A DNA stretch of 64,000 nucleotides. Origin: Alphaproteobacteria bacterium. Its GTDB lineage: Bacteria; Pseudomonadota; Alphaproteobacteria; Rhizobiales; Xanthobacteraceae. Made by a program: the position numbers and the translations under genes. Under the pieces are notes generated by a model. It was not told the origin of the DNA. It did no database searches and saw nothing but the letters and a program-made list of their open reading frames with translations. This document shows positions 38,817 through 49,100 of the stretch, one piece after another. The stretch spans positions 62,001 to 126,000 of the forward strand of contig VBAH01000054.1 of assembly GCA_005884685.1 (NCBI GenBank). The letters run 5' to 3'. The number at the start of each line of letters is the position of its first letter. Positions within the stretch are counted from its first letter, which is position 1.

Positions 38817-40112
38817 TTATTTCTCGCGGAAGGCCTTCGCAATTTGATCCTGGAACGGCCGCACGAAGTAGGACACGACGGTGCGCACGGTCGTCTGGAT
38901 GAACACCTCGACCGGCATGCCGGGAACCAGCTTCACCCCGGTATCCAGCCGCGCGAGCTCAGTCGGCGCCACCACGATGCGGACCGTGTAATAGCTTGCT
39001 CCGGTGCGCTGATCCTGCGTTACGTCGCCGGAGACGATCGAGACTTCCCCGTTGATCTCCGGTGTCGTGCGGCTGTTGAAATTGGTGAAACGCATCACTG
39101 CCGTCTGACCCACGCGGACCTGATCGATGTCCTGCGGCTGCACGCGCGCCTCGACGATCAGCTTGTCCGCCGCCGGTACAATCAGCATGATCGGCTGGCC
39201 CGCCGAGATGACGCCGCCGACGGTGTGCACGTCGAGCTGGTGCACCATGCCGCTCTGCGGCGCGCGGATGTCGATGCGCTTGAGCTGGTCTTCGGCCGCA
39301 ACCTTCTTCTCGATCAACTCTGCCGACTTGCCGCGAATGTCGGCGAGATCCTTGCCCACCTCGGTGCGCATGTCCTGATCGATTTGCAGGATCTGGATCT
39401 TGGTCTCGGCAATCTTGCCCTTGGACTGCGCGATCGAGGCGACGAGTTGCCCGCGCTCGCCGTCGAGGCGCGCCTGCTCGCGCTCCAAAGTCGTGACCCT
39501 GGTGAATTGCACGAGCTGCTTCGCCCACAGCTCACGCACGCCCAACAGCTCTTTCTTGATCCACTCGACCTGCTTGTCCTTGGATTCGACCTGCGCGCTG
39601 AGGCCGGTGATCTCCTCCTCCGACTGAGAGACGCGCTCGGTCAGCTGCGCCTTCAGTCCCTCGCGCGTCTTGCGCCTGATCTCAAACAGCGCAGCCTCGC
39701 CGCTCAAGATCTTGGCGACTTCCGGATCGTCCTTGCGGGCGACCAGTTCATCCGGAAATGTCACCGTGTCCTTGCCCTCGAGCTCGGCTTCCTCGCGTGC
39801 GCGGCGGGCGGCGAATTCGTCCAGGCCCTTTACGACGATCGCAAGATTGGCCTTTGTCTGCGTGTCGTCCAGCTTGATGACGATGTCGCCAGTCTCGACC
39901 ATCGCGCCGTCGCGCACGCGCAACTCGGCGACGACGCCGCCGGTCGGGTGCTGCACCTTTTTGACATTTGTGTCGACGACGAGTTGCCCCTGCGCGATCA
40001 CCGCGCCGGCAAATTCGCTGGTGGCCGCCCAGCCGCCGATACCGCCGACGAGAAGCACGACGACAGCCAGGCTGAGGAGGATGTGATTCCGAATCGCGCG
40101 GCTCGGATTCAT
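38817..40112 (-). CDS. Type I secretion membrane-fusion (HlyD/PrtE-type) adaptor
   Basis: This 431-residue protein has an N-terminal inner-membrane anchor (hydrophobic residues about 12-32), a lipoyl-like half (VKKVQHPTGGVVAELRVRDG), a long coiled-coil hairpin of about 200 residues rich in Glu, Lys and Gln, and the second lipoyl half with IRAPQSGMVHQLDVHTVGG. These are the hallmarks of HlyD/PrtE/LapC adaptors that bridge the inner-membrane ABC protein to an outer-membrane TolC-like channel. The start overlaps the ABC transporter stop (ATGA). No TolC homologue is in the window. The nearby giant protein is the obvious substrate. Confidence 0.93.
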   Translation of the reverse strand: MNPSRAIRNHILLSLAVVVLLVGGIGGWAATSEFAGAVIAQGQLVVDTNVKKVQHPTGGVVAELRVRDGAMVETGDIVIKLDDTQTKANLAIVVKGLDEFAARRAREEAELEGKDTVTFPDELVARKDDPEVAKILSGEAALFEIRRKTREGLKAQLTERVSQSEEEITGLSAQVESKDKQVEWIKKELLGVRELWAKQLVQFTRVTTLEREQARLDGERGQLVASIAQSKGKIAETKIQILQIDQDMRTEVGKDLADIRGKSAELIEKKVAAEDQLKRIDIRAPQSGMVHQLDVHTVGGVISAGQPIMLIVPAADKLIVEARVQPQDIDQVRVGQTAVMRFTNFNSRTTPEINGEVSIVSGDVTQDQRTGASYYTVRIVVAPTELARLDTGVKLVPGMPVEVFIQTTVRTVVSYFVRPFQDQIAKAFREK

Positions 40113-41920
40113 GATGCCGTTCCTCCTGCCTCTCCGACGAGCCGCAATCCACCGCCCGCGGCGGCCGTCGCCGCCACCGGGGCACCGGCGGCAGGTGGGG
40201 CCGCCTGCTGCGGCGCGAACAGTTTCGCCAGCACTTCGTCCCTCGGTCCAAACGCGTGCGCGCGCCCGCTCAGCATCGCGAGCACCTGATCCACGCCGGC
40301 CAGCGCGCTCGGCCGGTGCGCAACCACCACGACAATCCCACCGCGCTGACGCACGCCGATGATCGCTTGCGTGAGGGCCTTGTCGCCGTCAGAATCCAGG
40401 TTGGAGTTTGGTTCGTCCAGCACGATCAGGAAGGGGTCGCGATAGAGGGCACGGGCAAGCGCAATTCGTTGGCGCTGGCCAGCGGAAAGCACCGCGCCGC
40501 TCTCCCCGATTTGCGTGTCGTAACCTTCCGGCAGCCGCACGATCATATCGTGCACACCGGCCGCCTGACTTGCCTCGATGATCGCCTCGGACGGCGCGTC
40601 CTCCTCGAAGCGCGCGATGTTCTGCGCCACCGTCCCGGCAAACAGCTCCACGTCCTGCGGCAGATATCCGATGTGCCGGCCTAGCTCGACAGGCGACCAT
40701 TGATCGAGCGCAGCACCGTCGACGCGCACCTTTCCGCGTACTGCCGGCCAGACGCCGACAATCAGCCGGGCGAGAGAAGACTTGCCCGACGCGCTCGGGC
40801 CGATGATTCCGAGTCCTTGCCCGGCCTTGAGCGTGAAGCTGATATCCTGAACGACCAGCCGCTGGATGCCGGGCGGTGTGCCGACGACGTTCTCCACGAC
40901 CAGATTGTGTTTCGGCGCGGGCAGGGTCATCGGTTCGCCGCCCCTGTCGAGGGCAGCGAGAAAATCAGACAGGCGGCGCCAACTCTGACGCGCCGAGACG
41001 AAGCCGCGCCAGTTGGCGATCGCCAATTCCACCGGAGCAAGCGCCCGGGCGACGATGATCGAGCTTGCGATGATGATGCCGGCAGTCGCCTGCTGCTGGA
41101 TCACCAGATAGGCGCCAAGGCCCAGCACCGCGGACTGCAGCGCGAACCGCAGCACCTTCGAGACCGCGCCGAGCCCGCCGGCCACATCGGACGTCTTCTG
41201 CTGACTCAACAGATATTTGGTATTGGCCTCGCCCCAGATCTTGCCCATGCGTGGGGCCATGCCCATCGCCTGCAGCACTTCGGCATTGCGCCGCCCTGCT
41301 TCGGCGATACTGTTGCGGGTACCGACGTGCGCCATGGTCATGCGCGAGGGCGCCCGTGTCATGAACTCCGACATCAGCGTGAGGCTCGTCAGAATTGCGG
41401 CGCCAATGAGCGCCGCGACGCCGATCCATGGATGGAACAGAAAGCAGATCAGCACATAGATCGGCATCCAGGGCAAATCGAACAATGCAAGCGGCCCGGT
41501 GGTAACCAGGAACGAGCGGATTTGATCGAGGTCACGTAACGGAGCGAGACCGTCTCCCGGAATTCTTGAACGCAGCGGCAACTGCACCACAAGATCGTAG
41601 ACGCGTCCGCTCAATCGCTCGTCGAGCGTTGCGGCAACGCGCACCAGGATCCGCGATCGGATGATGTCGAGAACGCCCTGAAATGCAAACAGCGTCAGGG
41701 CAAGGATCGAGAGCGCCACGAGCGTCGGCACGCTGCGGCTCGGCAGCACGCGGTCGTAGACCTCCAGCATGTAAAAGGAGCCGGTCAGGTATAGCATATT
41801 GATCAGGCCGCTCATCAGCCCGACGGCGATGAAAGCGTGCCAGCAGCTCGCCAACGCCTCGCGTAATTCCGACGAGGCTGCCGGGCGCTGCCCGGACCGG
41901 GCCAAACTCGTCAAAGCCAT
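40109..41920 (-). CDS. Type I secretion permease/ATPase (PrtD-type)
   Basis: This 603-residue ABC exporter has an N-terminal membrane domain with six spans (about residues 25-300) and a C-terminal ATPase with Walker A GPSASGKSSL near 365, signature LSAGQRQRIALARAL, and Walker B FLIVLDEPNSNLD. It lacks the N-terminal C39-like peptidase domain of the HlyB/LapB group, as PrtD does. The extreme C-terminus is Ala/Gly/Pro-rich. With the HlyD-like adaptor it forms the inner-membrane half of a type I system for proteins with a C-terminal signal, such as the RTX-like protein at 46193-57010. Confidence 0.93.
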   Translation of the reverse strand: MALTSLARSGQRPAASSELREALASCWHAFIAVGLMSGLINMLYLTGSFYMLEVYDRVLPSRSVPTLVALSILALTLFAFQGVLDIIRSRILVRVAATLDERLSGRVYDLVVQLPLRSRIPGDGLAPLRDLDQIRSFLVTTGPLALFDLPWMPIYVLICFLFHPWIGVAALIGAAILTSLTLMSEFMTRAPSRMTMAHVGTRNSIAEAGRRNAEVLQAMGMAPRMGKIWGEANTKYLLSQQKTSDVAGGLGAVSKVLRFALQSAVLGLGAYLVIQQQATAGIIIASSIIVARALAPVELAIANWRGFVSARQSWRRLSDFLAALDRGGEPMTLPAPKHNLVVENVVGTPPGIQRLVVQDISFTLKAGQGLGIIGPSASGKSSLARLIVGVWPAVRGKVRVDGAALDQWSPVELGRHIGYLPQDVELFAGTVAQNIARFEEDAPSEAIIEASQAAGVHDMIVRLPEGYDTQIGESGAVLSAGQRQRIALARALYRDPFLIVLDEPNSNLDSDGDKALTQAIIGVRQRGGIVVVVAHRPSALAGVDQVLAMLSGRAHAFGPRDEVLAKLFAPQQAAPPAAGAPVAATAAAGGGLRLVGEAGGTAS

Positions 41921-42242
41921 CGATCACCGCTTTCGCTGAGCTCGCAACGTGGCCGACAATCCCGCTCATCCCGCCTTGGGCAGGCGGCAGGCCACAGCCG
42001 CGCAAGTTCGTTACCTGACGATCCAGTCAATATTAACACGTCTGGATACGCGTCCGGTTAACAGATTACCCGTCTACGTTGGCGTTTTTTTATGAGTTCC
42101 CGGAGATGGAACGATGCCCTGCCCGAGGCGGCGACCGGTTTTTCCAACACCTTGAGGGAATTGAACATTTGCGGAGGCAGGTAACCACATTTCCGGCTGC
42201 CTATGGCTCGTTGATGACAGCCGCTTGACCCCCGGTACCATC
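41921..42242. other. Divergent intergenic region with inverted repeats
   Basis: This 322-base gap separates the type I secretion operon (minus) from rfbCBDA (plus) and must hold both promoters. It is AT-richer near 42035-42095. An imperfect dyad TTAAC ... GTTAA is seen around 42034-42062, and AGGCAG ... CTGCCT with a 16-base loop around 42175-42202, just upstream of rfbC; either could be a binding site or an RNA hairpin. Two short plus-strand readings (ATG 42092, 31 codons; ATG 42106, 40 codons) overlap each other and have no recognisable product. The T-run at 42085-42091 is not preceded by a convincing stem. Confidence 0.45.
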
Positions 42243-42827
42243 ATGGCGTCATTGCCGCTCATGGAGATCAGGAAGCTTGCCCTTACTGGCATCGCCGTGG
42301 TGCGGCCGCGCCGTTTCATGGATGCGCGCGGGTATTTCGTCGAGACCTATAACGAGAAGGCCTTTCGCGAGGTCGGGATCACGGCGACATTCGTCCAGGA
42401 CAATCAGTCCTACTCGGCCAAGCGGGGAACGATCCGCGGGCTGCATTTCCAGTTGCCGCCGACGTCCCAGGCAAAGCTTGTTCGCGTCTTGCAGGGCAGC
42501 GTATATGACGTCGCGGTCGACTTGCGGGCCGGATCGCCCACTTACGGGCAGTGGATCGGGGAAACTTTGACGGCGGACGGCGGAGAGCAACTGTTCGTGC
42601 CGCGGGGCTTCGCTCACGCCTTCTGCACGCTCGCGCCCGATACGTTGGTCGCCTACAAGGTCGACGACTTCTATGCCCCCGCGAGCGAAAGCGGCCTGAT
42701 CTGGAACGATCCGCTGCTGGCGATCGAATGGCCGATCGCCCCGGACGACGTTGTGCTCTCGGACCGGGACCTCAAGTTCGGCGGCTTCGCGGACTTCGTC
42801 TCGCCGTTTAGATACGAAGGCAACTGA
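42243..42827 (+). CDS. rfbC: dTDP-4-dehydrorhamnose 3,5-epimerase
   Basis: This 194-residue cupin-fold enzyme carries the RmlC pattern: [40 protein letters not shown] with the active-site histidine, [18 protein letters not shown], and [18 protein letters not shown]. It epimerises C3 and C5 of dTDP-4-keto-6-deoxy-glucose. The start could be the ATG at 42243 or at 42261 ([10 protein letters not shown]), the latter matching the usual family N-terminus; no clear ribosome site decides. It is first in rfbC-rfbB-rfbD-rfbA and its stop overlaps rfbB as TGATG. Confidence 0.93.
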   Translation: MASLPLMEIRKLALTGIAVVRPRRFMDARGYFVETYNEKAFREVGITATFVQDNQSYSAKRGTIRGLHFQLPPTSQAKLVRVLQGSVYDVAVDLRAGSPTYGQWIGETLTADGGEQLFVPRGFAHAFCTLAPDTLVAYKVDDFYAPASESGLIWNDPLLAIEWPIAPDDVVLSDRDLKFGGFADFVSPFRYEGN

Positions 42828-43888
42828 TGTCGAAGCGCATCCTCGTGACAGGCGGCGCCGGCTTCATCGGTTCGGCGGTCGTGCGCCATATCATCCGCGA
42901 GACGCCGCATCAGGTGCTGGTGGTCGACAAGCTGACCTATGCGGGCAACCTCGACTCGCTGGCGCCCGTATCGAACGATCCGCGCTATGCGTTCGTGCGC
43001 GCCGACATTACCGACGCACCGAGAATATGCGAGCTGTTCGAGAGCTATCAACCGGATGCGGTGATGCATCTCGCGGCCGAGAGCCACGTCGATCGGTCGA
43101 TCGACGGGCCGGCCGAATTCATCCAGACCAACGTGGTCGGAACCTTCACGCTGCTGCAGGCGGCGTTCGGATTTTGGCGCGAGCTCTCCGAGACGCGGAA
43201 ACGAGACTTCCGTTTCCACCATATTTCGACCGACGAGGTGTTCGGCTCGCTCGGCGAGGAAGGCCTGTTCTGCGAGACGACCGCGTACGACCCGCGTTCG
43301 CCCTACTCCGCGACGAAAGCCGCCTCGGATCATCTGGTGCGGGCATGGCATCACACCTACGGCCTGCCAGTGGTGCTGACCAACTGTTCGAACAATTACG
43401 GCCCCTATCATTTTCCCGAGAAACTGATCCCGCGCATGATCATCAATGCGTTCGAGGGCATCGAGCTGCCGGTCTACGGCAAAGGTGCGAACGTGCGCGA
43501 CTGGCTCTATGTCGACGACCACGCGCGCGCGCTGCTCGCGGTCGTCACCGAGGGGACGGTGGGCGAGACCTACTGCATCGGCGGACGCAACGAGCGCACC
43601 AATCTCGACGTTGTCGAGACGATCTGCGCTTTGATGGACGAGCTTGCGCCGAATGCGACAATCGTGACGCGCAAGGCACTGATCACATTCGTGGCGGACC
43701 GGCCGGGGCACGATCTGCGCTACGCCATCGATGCATCCAAGATCACGACCGAGCTTGGCTGGGAGCCGCGCGAGACCTTCGAGTCCGGCTTGCGCAAGAC
43801 GGTCGAGTGGTACCTGGTAAACCGCACATGGTGGGAACGCATCCGTAACGGCGTCTATCGAGGCGAACGGCTCGGAGTCGTCGCGTGA
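42827..43888 (+). CDS. rfbB: dTDP-glucose 4,6-dehydratase
   Basis: This 353-residue extended SDR shows the RmlB features: [16 protein letters not shown] at residues 6-21, [27 protein letters not shown], the catalytic [11 protein letters not shown] and [15 protein letters not shown], and [17 protein letters not shown]. The Asp-Glu pair after the ST and the Tyr/Lys pair are all present. It makes dTDP-4-keto-6-deoxy-D-glucose from dTDP-glucose. It overlaps both rfbC and rfbD at start/stop codons, so the four genes are one operon. Confidence 0.96.
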   Translation: MSKRILVTGGAGFIGSAVVRHIIRETPHQVLVVDKLTYAGNLDSLAPVSNDPRYAFVRADITDAPRICELFESYQPDAVMHLAAESHVDRSIDGPAEFIQTNVVGTFTLLQAAFGFWRELSETRKRDFRFHHISTDEVFGSLGEEGLFCETTAYDPRSPYSATKAASDHLVRAWHHTYGLPVVLTNCSNNYGPYHFPEKLIPRMIINAFEGIELPVYGKGANVRDWLYVDDHARALLAVVTEGTVGETYCIGGRNERTNLDVVETICALMDELAPNATIVTRKALITFVADRPGHDLRYAIDASKITTELGWEPRETFESGLRKTVEWYLVNRTWWERIRNGVYRGERLGVVA

Positions 43889-44781
43889 TCCTGGTGTTCG
43901 GCAACGGCCAGCTGGGCCAGGAGTTGTCGCGCGCGAGCGCCGCGCGCGCGATACCGCTGGTCGTGCTGTCGCGTGGACAAGCCGACATTACGGATCCCGC
44001 GGCCGTGCATGCCGCGCTCGCACGCTACGCGCCCTCGCTGGTGGTGAATGCCGCCGCATTCACCAAGGTCGATCGCGCCGAGACCGAAACCGAAGCCGCG
44101 CGGCAGTCGAATGAAGTGGGACCGGCGATTGTCGGCGCTGCCTGCGCAGCGGCCGGCGTGCCGCTGATCCATACCTCGACGGACTATGTGTTCGACGGCA
44201 ACAAGCCGGAAGCCTACGTCGAGAGCGATCTGACCGCGCCAATCAACAACTACGGACGCAGCAAGGCCGCCGGTGAACGTGCGGTGCGCGAGGCTGCCTC
44301 ACGGCACGTCATCATCCGCACCTCATGGGTGTATGGCGAGTTTGGCCAGAATTTTCTCAAGACCATGGTGCATCTCGCCGCGACGCGGGACGAATTGCGT
44401 GTGGTCGCAGATCAGCGCGGATGCCCGACATCGACGCCCGACCTCGCCGACATGATCCTGCGGATCGCCCCGCGGCTCCACGGCGGCGATGGCGTCTGGG
44501 GCACGTATCATTTCGCCGGCACCGGCGTAACCACATGGCATGGATTCGCCAGCCGCATCGTCGCGGCGCAGGCTCCGCTGACCGGCCGCGTCCCCCGTGT
44601 CACCCCGATCGCCACCGCGGAGTTTCCGACACCGGCGCGGAGGCCGCTCAATTCGGAACTCGATTGCACGCTGTTCGCGCGTGTGTTCGGCTTTCGCGGC
44701 CGGCCCTGGACCGAACAGGTGGACACCATCACGCGCGCGGTTGCCCGTGCCGCAATCGGGGAGCAGCCACATGTCGCGTAG
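43885..44781 (+). CDS. rfbD: dTDP-4-dehydrorhamnose reductase
   Basis: This 298-residue SDR starts at a GTG overlapping the rfbB stop (GTGA). It has the RmlD start [31 protein letters not shown], the [10 protein letters not shown] block and [12 protein letters not shown] with Tyr/Lys, then [17 protein letters not shown]. It reduces dTDP-4-keto-L-rhamnose to dTDP-L-rhamnose with NAD(P)H. Its last 11 bases overlap rfbA. Confidence 0.95.
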   Translation: MILVFGNGQLGQELSRASAARAIPLVVLSRGQADITDPAAVHAALARYAPSLVVNAAAFTKVDRAETETEAARQSNEVGPAIVGAACAAAGVPLIHTSTDYVFDGNKPEAYVESDLTAPINNYGRSKAAGERAVREAASRHVIIRTSWVYGEFGQNFLKTMVHLAATRDELRVVADQRGCPTSTPDLADMILRIAPRLHGGDGVWGTYHFAGTGVTTWHGFASRIVAAQAPLTGRVPRVTPIATAEFPTPARRPLNSELDCTLFARVFGFRGRPWTEQVDTITRAVARAAIGEQPHVA

Positions 44782-45643
44782 GGGCATCATTCTCGCCGGC
44801 GGCTCCGGCACCCGGCTGCATCCGCTCACGCTGGTTACGTCGAAGCAGCTGCTTCCGGTCTACGACAAGCCGATGATCTACTATCCGCTGACGGCGCTGA
44901 TGCTTGCCGAGATCCGCGAGATCCTGATCATCACTACGCCGCAGGATCAAGGCGCGTTCAAGAAGCTGCTCGGCACCGGCGAGCAATGGGGCGTGCGGCT
45001 CGAGTATGCGGTACAGCCTGAGCCGAACGGCCTCGCGCAGGCATTCGTCATCGGCGCGGATTTCGTGCGCGGCCATCGCTCCTGCCTGATCCTCGGCGAC
45101 AACATCGTCTACGGCCACGGATTGTCGGACGTGCTTCGCAACGCCAGCGCGCGGACCTCGGGCGCGACGATCTTCGGCTACTGGGTCGATGATCCCGAGC
45201 GCTACGGCGTGATCGAGTTCGACGGCAACAATCAGGTTCTCTCGATCGAGGAAAAGCCGAAGACTCCGAAGACGAATTGGGCGGCGATCGGCGTCTATTT
45301 CTACGATGAGGACGTGATCGAACTGGTGAAGGAGCTCAGGCCTTCGGCGCGCGGCGAGTACGAAATCACCGATCTCAACAATCTTTACATCCGCGCCGGC
45401 AAGCTCACCGTCGAGCAGCTCGGGCGCGGCTACGCCTGGCTCGATGCCGGAACCTATGATTCCCTGGTGGAGGCAGCCGAGTTCATCCGCGTGTTGCAGC
45501 GGCGGCAGGGACAGCTCATCGCCGCTCCGGAGGAAATCGCCTTTCAGAAAGGCTGGATCGACGCGGAACAGCTCAAGGCGCAGGCGAGCCGGTTCGCGAA
45601 GACCGAATACGGCAGGCGATTGCTCGATAACATTCGCGTTTGA
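44771..45643 (+). CDS. rfbA: Glucose-1-phosphate thymidylyltransferase
   Basis: This 290-residue enzyme carries the RmlA signature GIILAGGSGTRLHPLT at residues 5-20, SKQLLPVYDKPMIYYPLTALM, QPEPNGLAQAFVIG and LILGDNIVYG, ending in the usual RfbA tail with GWIDAEQLKAQA. It makes dTDP-glucose, the first step of the dTDP-rhamnose pathway. The ATG at 44771 gives the standard N-terminus; upstream open frame is a shadow of rfbD. It is the last gene before a hairpin and tRNA-Pro. Confidence 0.96.
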   Translation: MSRRGIILAGGSGTRLHPLTLVTSKQLLPVYDKPMIYYPLTALMLAEIREILIITTPQDQGAFKKLLGTGEQWGVRLEYAVQPEPNGLAQAFVIGADFVRGHRSCLILGDNIVYGHGLSDVLRNASARTSGATIFGYWVDDPERYGVIEFDGNNQVLSIEEKPKTPKTNWAAIGVYFYDEDVIELVKELRPSARGEYEITDLNNLYIRAGKLTVEQLGRGYAWLDAGTYDSLVEAAEFIRVLQRRQGQLIAAPEEIAFQKGWIDAEQLKAQASRFAKTEYGRRLLDNIRV

Positions 45644-45686
45644 ACACGCTTACGCCGCGGCCTATCGAACTTGCGGCAGCGCCGAT

Positions 45687-45705
45687 GCGCCGTTATAAGC
45701 GGCGC
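45687..45705. terminator. GC-rich hairpin between rfbA and tRNA-Pro
   Basis: A perfect six-base stem GCGCCG / CGGCGC closes a seven-base AT-rich loop (TTATAAG), 43 bases after the rfbA stop and four bases before the tRNA. No T-run follows, so it is not a classic intrinsic terminator. It may slow transcription after rfbA or mark the tRNA leader. Confidence 0.4.
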
Positions 45706-45708
45706 CTT

Positions 45709-45785
45709 CGGAGTGTAGCGCAGCCTGGTAGCGCACCTCGTTCGGGACGAGGGGGTCGCAGGTTCGAATCCTGCCACTCCGACCA
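45709..45785 (+). tRNA. tRNA-Pro (anticodon CGG)
   Basis: The 77 bases fold as a full cloverleaf: acceptor stem CGGAGTG / CACTCCG, D arm with GCGC / GCGC, anticodon stem CCTCG / CGAGG around loop TTCGGGA (anticodon CGG, reading CCG), and a T arm GCAGG / CCTGC with loop TTCGAAT. The CCA end is encoded. It lies on the plus strand between the rhamnose operon and the convergent DUF3467-like gene. Confidence 0.97.
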
Positions 45786-45840
45786 ATTCTCAAGCTGGAT
45801 CAAGGCATTACGGCAAGGCCGCGGCCCGGAACGCGCCCAT

Positions 45841-46161
45841 TCAGGCGACGTTTTCGGGGGCCTTCGGCGCGTCCGACTTGAGCACGCCAGCCTTGATCAG
45901 GCTGGCGGTGATCTGCTGCATCTTGTTCATCAGGTCGACGGCCGCCGTCGTCGAGAGCACGAGCCGGCACGCAGGATACCGCTTGCCGGCGGGCGTCGCC
46001 GGCGGCGGCTGCTCTTCGAGTCGGCTTACGCAAAACTCGAAGCGCAAGGTCTGCCCGTCGAACTGGATGCGATGCACGAAGTCGGCAAATACCTCGGTCA
46101 CCTCCGGCCGGTCGATATAATCGTATTTCACCGGTGGTGCTTTTTTCGGCTCCTGCGCCAT
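45841..46161 (-). CDS. Small DUF3467-like protein
   Basis: This 106-residue protein has a charged N-terminus ([10 protein letters not shown]), a beta-rich core with [21 protein letters not shown], and a C-terminal helix [20 protein letters not shown]. The pattern, a short sheet followed by a helix with [11 protein letters not shown], resembles DUF3467 proteins of unknown function. It has no signal peptide, so it is probably cytoplasmic. It is 31 bases downstream of the giant gene stop on the same strand and might be co-transcribed with it, though a link in function is only a guess. Confidence 0.72.
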   Translation of the reverse strand: MAQEPKKAPPVKYDYIDRPEVTEVFADFVHRIQFDGQTLRFEFCVSRLEEQPPPATPAGKRYPACRLVLSTTAAVDLMNKMQQITASLIKAGVLKSDAPKAPENVA

Positions 46162-46192
46162 TGAATTCTCCCAGCCGGCCTGTGCGGCCTCG

Positions 46193-49100
46193 TCAGTGAT
46201 GGAATGAGCCGTCAGCGAACGTCAGGCGGCCCTCGTGGATGCCGTTGGCGAGGTAGTGCACCAGCGGGTCGATGTGGGCCGCAGCGACATCCGGGTAGGC
46301 CGCAAGATAGGAGTTCGTGTCGAACCCGCCCGATGGATCGCGTCCTTCCAGCCAACCGCTGGTGTGGAAGTGGTCGAGCGGATTGATGTGCGCCGCCGCG
46401 ATGTCCGAGTAGGCCGCGAGATAGCCGTTGGTGTCGAACAGGGCGTTCGGGTTGCGCCCCTCCTTCCACCCGGTCGTCTCGAAGTGCACGTACGGATCGA
46501 CTTTCGCCGCAGCGACGTCGGGGTTGTGCTGCATGTAATAGACGAAGTCGAACCCGTTCGGCATCAGCCATTCGGTCGGCGCGATCGGCTGACGGCCCTC
46601 CCCCGCACCGTTGGCAAGGAAATGCAACAGCGGATCGACATGCGCCGCCGCCACATCCGGATTGGCGGCGAGATAGTAGTCGCCGTTGAAGGTGAGCGAC
46701 GGAATGCGGTGCTGCGTCCACCCTACCGTGTCGTATTGCGTCAGTGGATTGGCGCCGGAGGCACGCACATCCGGATTGGCCGACAGATAGAGGTTGGTGT
46801 CGAAGAACGCGTTCGGATCGCGCAACTCGTGCCAGCCCAACGTATTGTAATGCGTATCCGCATCGACATGCGCGTTCCACACGTCGTGGTATTGCGAATA
46901 GTAGAACAGATCGTCGATCAGCGGGCTGCCATCGTCGTTGTGGACCGTGCCGTCGGTGAAGTTGAACACCTCGAACCCGCTCAGCACGGTATGGCTGCCA
47001 GGTCCGTCGATGATCACGTGGTTGCCCGAATAGGTGACAGTCGCATCGACCAGCCGGAAGCCGAACGTGATCGTGTCGACGCCGGCACCGGCATCGATGA
47101 TCTCGTGGCCCGGCGTCGCCGTGTAGCTGTCGTTGCCCGTCGTCCCGAAGAGGTGCAGCGGAACGACGTGCACGGTCGCGTGCGCCGTGTTGCTGGCGAG
47201 GTCGTTGCTGACGGATATCGTGATGTCGCGGTCGGAGAGGTCGAGATCCGTCGTGCTGAACCGGAGCTGGCCGAGTGCGGTCTGATAATCCGCCAGCGTC
47301 GCCGAGTTGGACAGATGCATCGTGATCTGGCCCGGCACCGACGTGTCGGTGGTGCTGGCGATGCCGCCGGGCAGCGTGCCCGCGATCGTCAGCAGATCGT
47401 GCGGCTTGGCGTTGGTCAACACAATGGTGGCCTGATCGATCGCCGCGCTATCGCCGTCGGTGATTGAGACGTCCGTGTCGACGATCGGAATAGCCGCGGT
47501 ATTCTCGATGTCAGTCGTGGTGAAGCCCGTGCCGGGCGCCGACGCATCGAGATCGAGAATCGGCGGCGTCGCAAAGTGCAGGAACGTGACGTTCACCGGG
47601 TTGTTGGGGTCCGCAACCGGCGGCGCGCTGTTGAGCGCACCGTCGTTGACGCTCCAGGTGATCGTGCGGCCCGTGTCGGTCCCGCCGTTGGTCGGGTCCG
47701 CCGCCGTGGATTTATAGGACACCGCATCGAGCACGGATTGATAGTGCGAGACCGAGTCGTTGCCGGTGAGGGTCAGGGTGCCGGCAACATAGCTCCCCGA
47801 GATGCCGGTGGCGACCAGATCCGGCGTGATGAAGTGGCCGCCGCCGTCCGTCGTGAGATTGACGAACAGCTGGTCCCCCGCGAGGAGGCCGCTCTGGATC
47901 TTGACTGTGGCGTTGGCGATGCCCGTCAGCAGTGAGGGCGGCGTCGCGTCCGGGTCGAACACACCGAGACCGGCGGACAGCGTAACGCCCGGACTTCCGA
48001 TCGCATAGGAAGCGCTCGGTGCGACGCTGACCAGCACCGGCGCATCGTCGACCTGGGTGATGGTGACCGTGAACGTGCCGGTCGCGATGCCGGGCGTGGC
48101 ACCGCTGCCCTGATCCTGGCCCCCCGGTACGCCGTTGCCGTCGCTCAACGCGAACGCGATCTGCACCGAGGTGGGCGGATTGTCGCTCACGTTGGCATAG
48201 AGGATTTGCCGCATGACATCGTCGATGTCGGCGGCTGTCGCATTTGCATTGAACGTTATCGAGAACGAGCCGTCGCCCGGCTGGCTTGCGGTGCCGATGA
48301 AGGTCGCGCCGCCGTCGAGCGAGACGTTTTCGCCGAGCCCGTTGCTGCCCGACAGGTCCAGCGTCCCGGTGCCGGTGAACACGTCATCCGGATTGGGGCC
48401 GCTAAGCCGTTGGACCAACAGCGAGGCTCCCTCGTAGTTGGCGCCCGACGCGTCGAGCTCGAAATCACTGACGGACGCATCCTGGCCGGTATCGAGGCGC
48501 ACCGAGGCCAGTCCTTCGGTAAATGCCGGCGTATCGCCTGCATCGCCGACGCCGGACAGCGCCGGCGCGTCATTCACCGGATTGACCGTAATGGTGGCGG
48601 TGACGATACCGCTCGACTGCGAGCCGTCGAAGGCATGATAGGTGAAGCTGTCGGTGCCGTTGAAATCCGCGGCCGGCGTATAGCTGAACGATCCGTCCGG
48701 ATTGAGCGTGAACGACGCGGCGTTCGTCGGGCCGAAGTCCAGCACCGCGGTGATCGGTCCACCGTTCACATCGCTGTCGTTCGCCAGCACGCCATCGGCT
48801 GCCGCGACGGTCAGGGTCTGGTCTTCGTTGACCGAGTTTGTCCCATCGTAGGTATCGTCCGCCGCCGTCGGCGCAACGTCCCCGACTGCGATCGAGAAGC
48901 TTTGCGAGCTCGTGCCGCCGGCGCCGTCGCTTGCCTGGACTGTGATCGAGTAGGCATGCCCGGGCGCGGTCTCGTAATTGATCTTGGTTGCGTCCGCGAC
49001 CGATACGACGCCGCTCGCGGAGTCGATCTTGAAACCGCCGCTCGACTGATCGGAGGTGATCGAATACGTGACCGGCGGGCCGTTCACGTCGGTCGACGCG

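Noticed and set aside
42085-42091. T-run as an intrinsic terminator.
   Set aside because: No stable GC-rich stem directly precedes it on either strand.
42092-42228. Short readings of 31 and 40 codons upstream of rfbC.
   Set aside because: They overlap each other in different frames, have no recognisable product, and lie in a promoter region.
45709-45785. tRNA-Pro as attachment site of a genomic island.
   Set aside because: No integrase and no repeated copy of the tRNA 3' end was noticed within the window.
46193-46920. DNA repeats at the end of the giant gene as a CRISPR-like array.
   Set aside because: The period is about 114-120 bases, the repeats are imperfect and in frame, and there are no spacers or cas genes. 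They are protein repeats.
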